From: DATJXG01 sp035500455
GTDB lineage: Bacteria > Acidobacteriota > Terriglobia > Terriglobales > Acidobacteriaceae
NCBI GenBank assembly: GCA_035500455.1
Contig: DATJXG010000118.1
Location: 1 to 6,701, forward strand
Direction of reading: 5' to 3'
DNA length: 6,701 bases
Shown here: piece after piece, positions 6,128-6,701 of the stretch
Layout: the number at the start of each line of letters is the position of its first letter
Numbering within the stretch: position 1 is the first letter of the stretch
Notes under the pieces: generated by a model
What the model saw: the letters and a program-made list of their open reading frames with translations, nothing else
Databases searched by the model: none
What the model was told of the DNA's origin: nothing
Made by a program: the position numbers and the translations under genes

Positions 6128-6155
6128 GGTGCCCCATTTCTCGCGCAGACCTGGG
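6128..6155. repeat. Palindromic unit 3 (degenerate)
   Basis: GGTGCCC (6128-6134) heads a weaker hairpin: CCCATTTCT (6133-6141) against AGACCTGGG (6147-6155), with two mismatches and a 5-nt loop. The right arm is identical to that of unit 2 and is followed by the same GAAGGA as in unit 4. Confidence 0.45.
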
Positions 6156-6287
6156 AAGGAGCCATCCGGTTCGCATCCCCTCCAGGGAGCGTTTCGTGTA
6201 CGGATTTCGGCAGTCGACATCCAATGCAAGGAAGAGGTCCGCTGCCATACCGCCCGCGAAGTTTCCCACAGCAACCGCCGAAACTCC

Positions 6288-6332
6288 GGGTGCCCCAGGT
6301 CTCGCTGCATTTGCGAGACCTGGGAAGGACCC
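6288..6332. repeat. Palindromic unit 4 (best-paired copy)
   Basis: CCCAGGTCTCGC (6294-6305) and GCGAGACCTGGG (6313-6324) are perfect 12-bp reverse complements around TGCATTT. Outer GGGT/ACCC can pair as in unit 2. Units 2 and 4 differ at only four positions, one an indel, over 44/45 nt. Confidence 0.7.
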
Positions 6333-6590
6333 AGACAAATCGCCATCACCCCAACCACAACCCAGGTCCGAGGGAGCGGCATACCCCAGCCCCGGACGTA
6401 AGTCCGAGGCACCACGCCGAAACAGACCACGCACCGATCGCGCGCAAATGCCGGCCATCCAACCTATCAACCACATGCTCACGATGGTTTCGGCGCATAG
6501 ACACCAGCGACCAATAGCGCCCAATCGTGCCTCGCTGCCACGCGAGGGTCCCCCACACATACAATGGTTGTGCGAGCGGAGACTTCCTGC

Positions 6591-6614
6591 TATCACCATG
6601 CTGTTATCACCATG
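6591..6614. repeat. 10-bp direct repeat
   Basis: TATCACCATG occurs at 6591-6600 and again at 6605-6614, separated by CTGT, a 14-bp period. Function unknown; probably a local duplication. Confidence 0.6.
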
Positions 6615-6620
6615 GTCTTT

Positions 6621-6659
6621 CTCTGCGTGCTTCTCTGCGCTCTCTGCGTACTCAGCGGT
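6621..6659. repeat. CTCTGCG repeat cluster
   Basis: CTCTGCG occurs at 6621-6627, 6633-6639 and 6642-6648, followed by the degenerate CTCAGCGGT (6651-6659). Clusters of CTCTGCG ending in a 'CTCxGCGGT' segment are, from memory, a widely dispersed intergenic repeat in several soil phyla. Here it is non-coding and next to a hairpin. Confidence 0.6.
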
Positions 6660-6680
6660 AAAAACGGGGTCTGCCCCGTT
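6660..6680 (-). terminator. Possible intrinsic terminator on the minus strand
   Basis: Read on the minus strand, AACGGGG (6680-6674) and CCCCGTT (6669-6663) form a 7-bp stem with a 4-nt CAGA loop, and the complement of AAAAA (6660-6664) supplies a run of five T after CCCCG. This fits a short rho-independent terminator for a minus-strand gene entering from beyond the right edge. The stem is short and that gene is not visible. Confidence 0.4.
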
Positions 6681-6701
6681 GCCTGACGCGCTATACTTGC
6701 C

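Larger units (their letters stand above)
5991..6701. other. Repeat-rich intergenic region, no supported gene
   Basis: Long open frames cross this stretch on both strands, but they are Arg/Pro/Gly-rich, overlap each other and run through palindromes and repeats. None has a start with a convincing ribosome site and none resembles a known family. The visible content is four GGTGCCC-headed palindromes (6024-6332), a 10-bp direct repeat (6591-6614), a CTCTGCG cluster (6621-6659) and a minus-strand terminator-like hairpin (6660-6680). Between 6333 and 6590 I see nothing definite. Confidence 0.65.

Noticed and set aside
5750..6430. 226-residue minus-strand open frame
   Set aside because: Half of it is antisense to the well-supported SRPBCC gene and the rest crosses the repeat array; Trp/Arg/Pro-rich shadow composition.
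5645..6517. 290-residue plus-strand open frame
   Set aside because: It starts inside the SRPBCC gene in another frame, has Arg/Pro/Gln-rich composition with no domain, and runs through the palindromic repeats; a GC-driven shadow.
6018..6599. 193-residue minus-strand open frame over the repeat region
   Set aside because: It translates the palindromes themselves (repeated GLAN.AR-type segments come from the repeat), lacks a convincing ribosome site and overlaps other equally long frames.

Overview
The window looks like a GC-rich soil-type bacterial chromosome, most likely an Acidobacteriota (Terriglobia/Koribacter-like) genome. That assignment is inference: it rests on the overall gene flavour, an ArsR/calycin/SRPBCC neighbourhood, and intergenic repeats (GGTGCCC-headed palindromes, GAGAACY tandem repeats, CTCTGCG repeats) of kinds I associate with that phylum. 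No rRNA or tRNA is present to fix it. All genes seen are on the plus strand.

Layout. Positions 2-202 carry the C-terminal end of a DUF1801-like protein. Positions 203-621 hold no convincing gene, but contain a 46-nt inverted repeat just after that gene and a compact GC hairpin just before the next. Positions 622-4218 encode a 1198-residue membrane protein that I cannot assign to a named family. It has an N-terminal anchor, an extracytoplasmic part resembling a type 1 periplasmic-binding fold (ligand-receptor-like), seven further membrane segments, a roughly 195-residue helical cytoplasmic segment, and three C-terminal membrane segments. It is the best candidate for something undescribed here.

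Positions 4294-5990 form a regulatory/stress-type cassette: a Cys-free ArsR/SdpR-type repressor (4331-4693), a small secreted calycin-like protein (4750-5241) and an SRPBCC/AHSA1 protein (5466-5990). The repressor's promoter is unusually readable. A consensus -35 and a -10 place the transcription start at or next to the ATG, so the mRNA is probably leaderless. Two copies of a 16-bp near-palindrome (consensus GTAACCGTACGGTTAC) lie over the -10 and over the first codons, a natural autoregulatory operator pair. The SRPBCC gene is separated from the cassette by six copies of a roughly 14-bp tandem repeat.

Positions 5991-6701 contain no supported gene. They hold four palindromic units, each headed by GGTGCCC, then a 10-bp direct repeat, a CTCTGCG repeat cluster and, at the right edge, a hairpin that reads as an intrinsic terminator on the minus strand, suggesting a convergent gene beyond the window.
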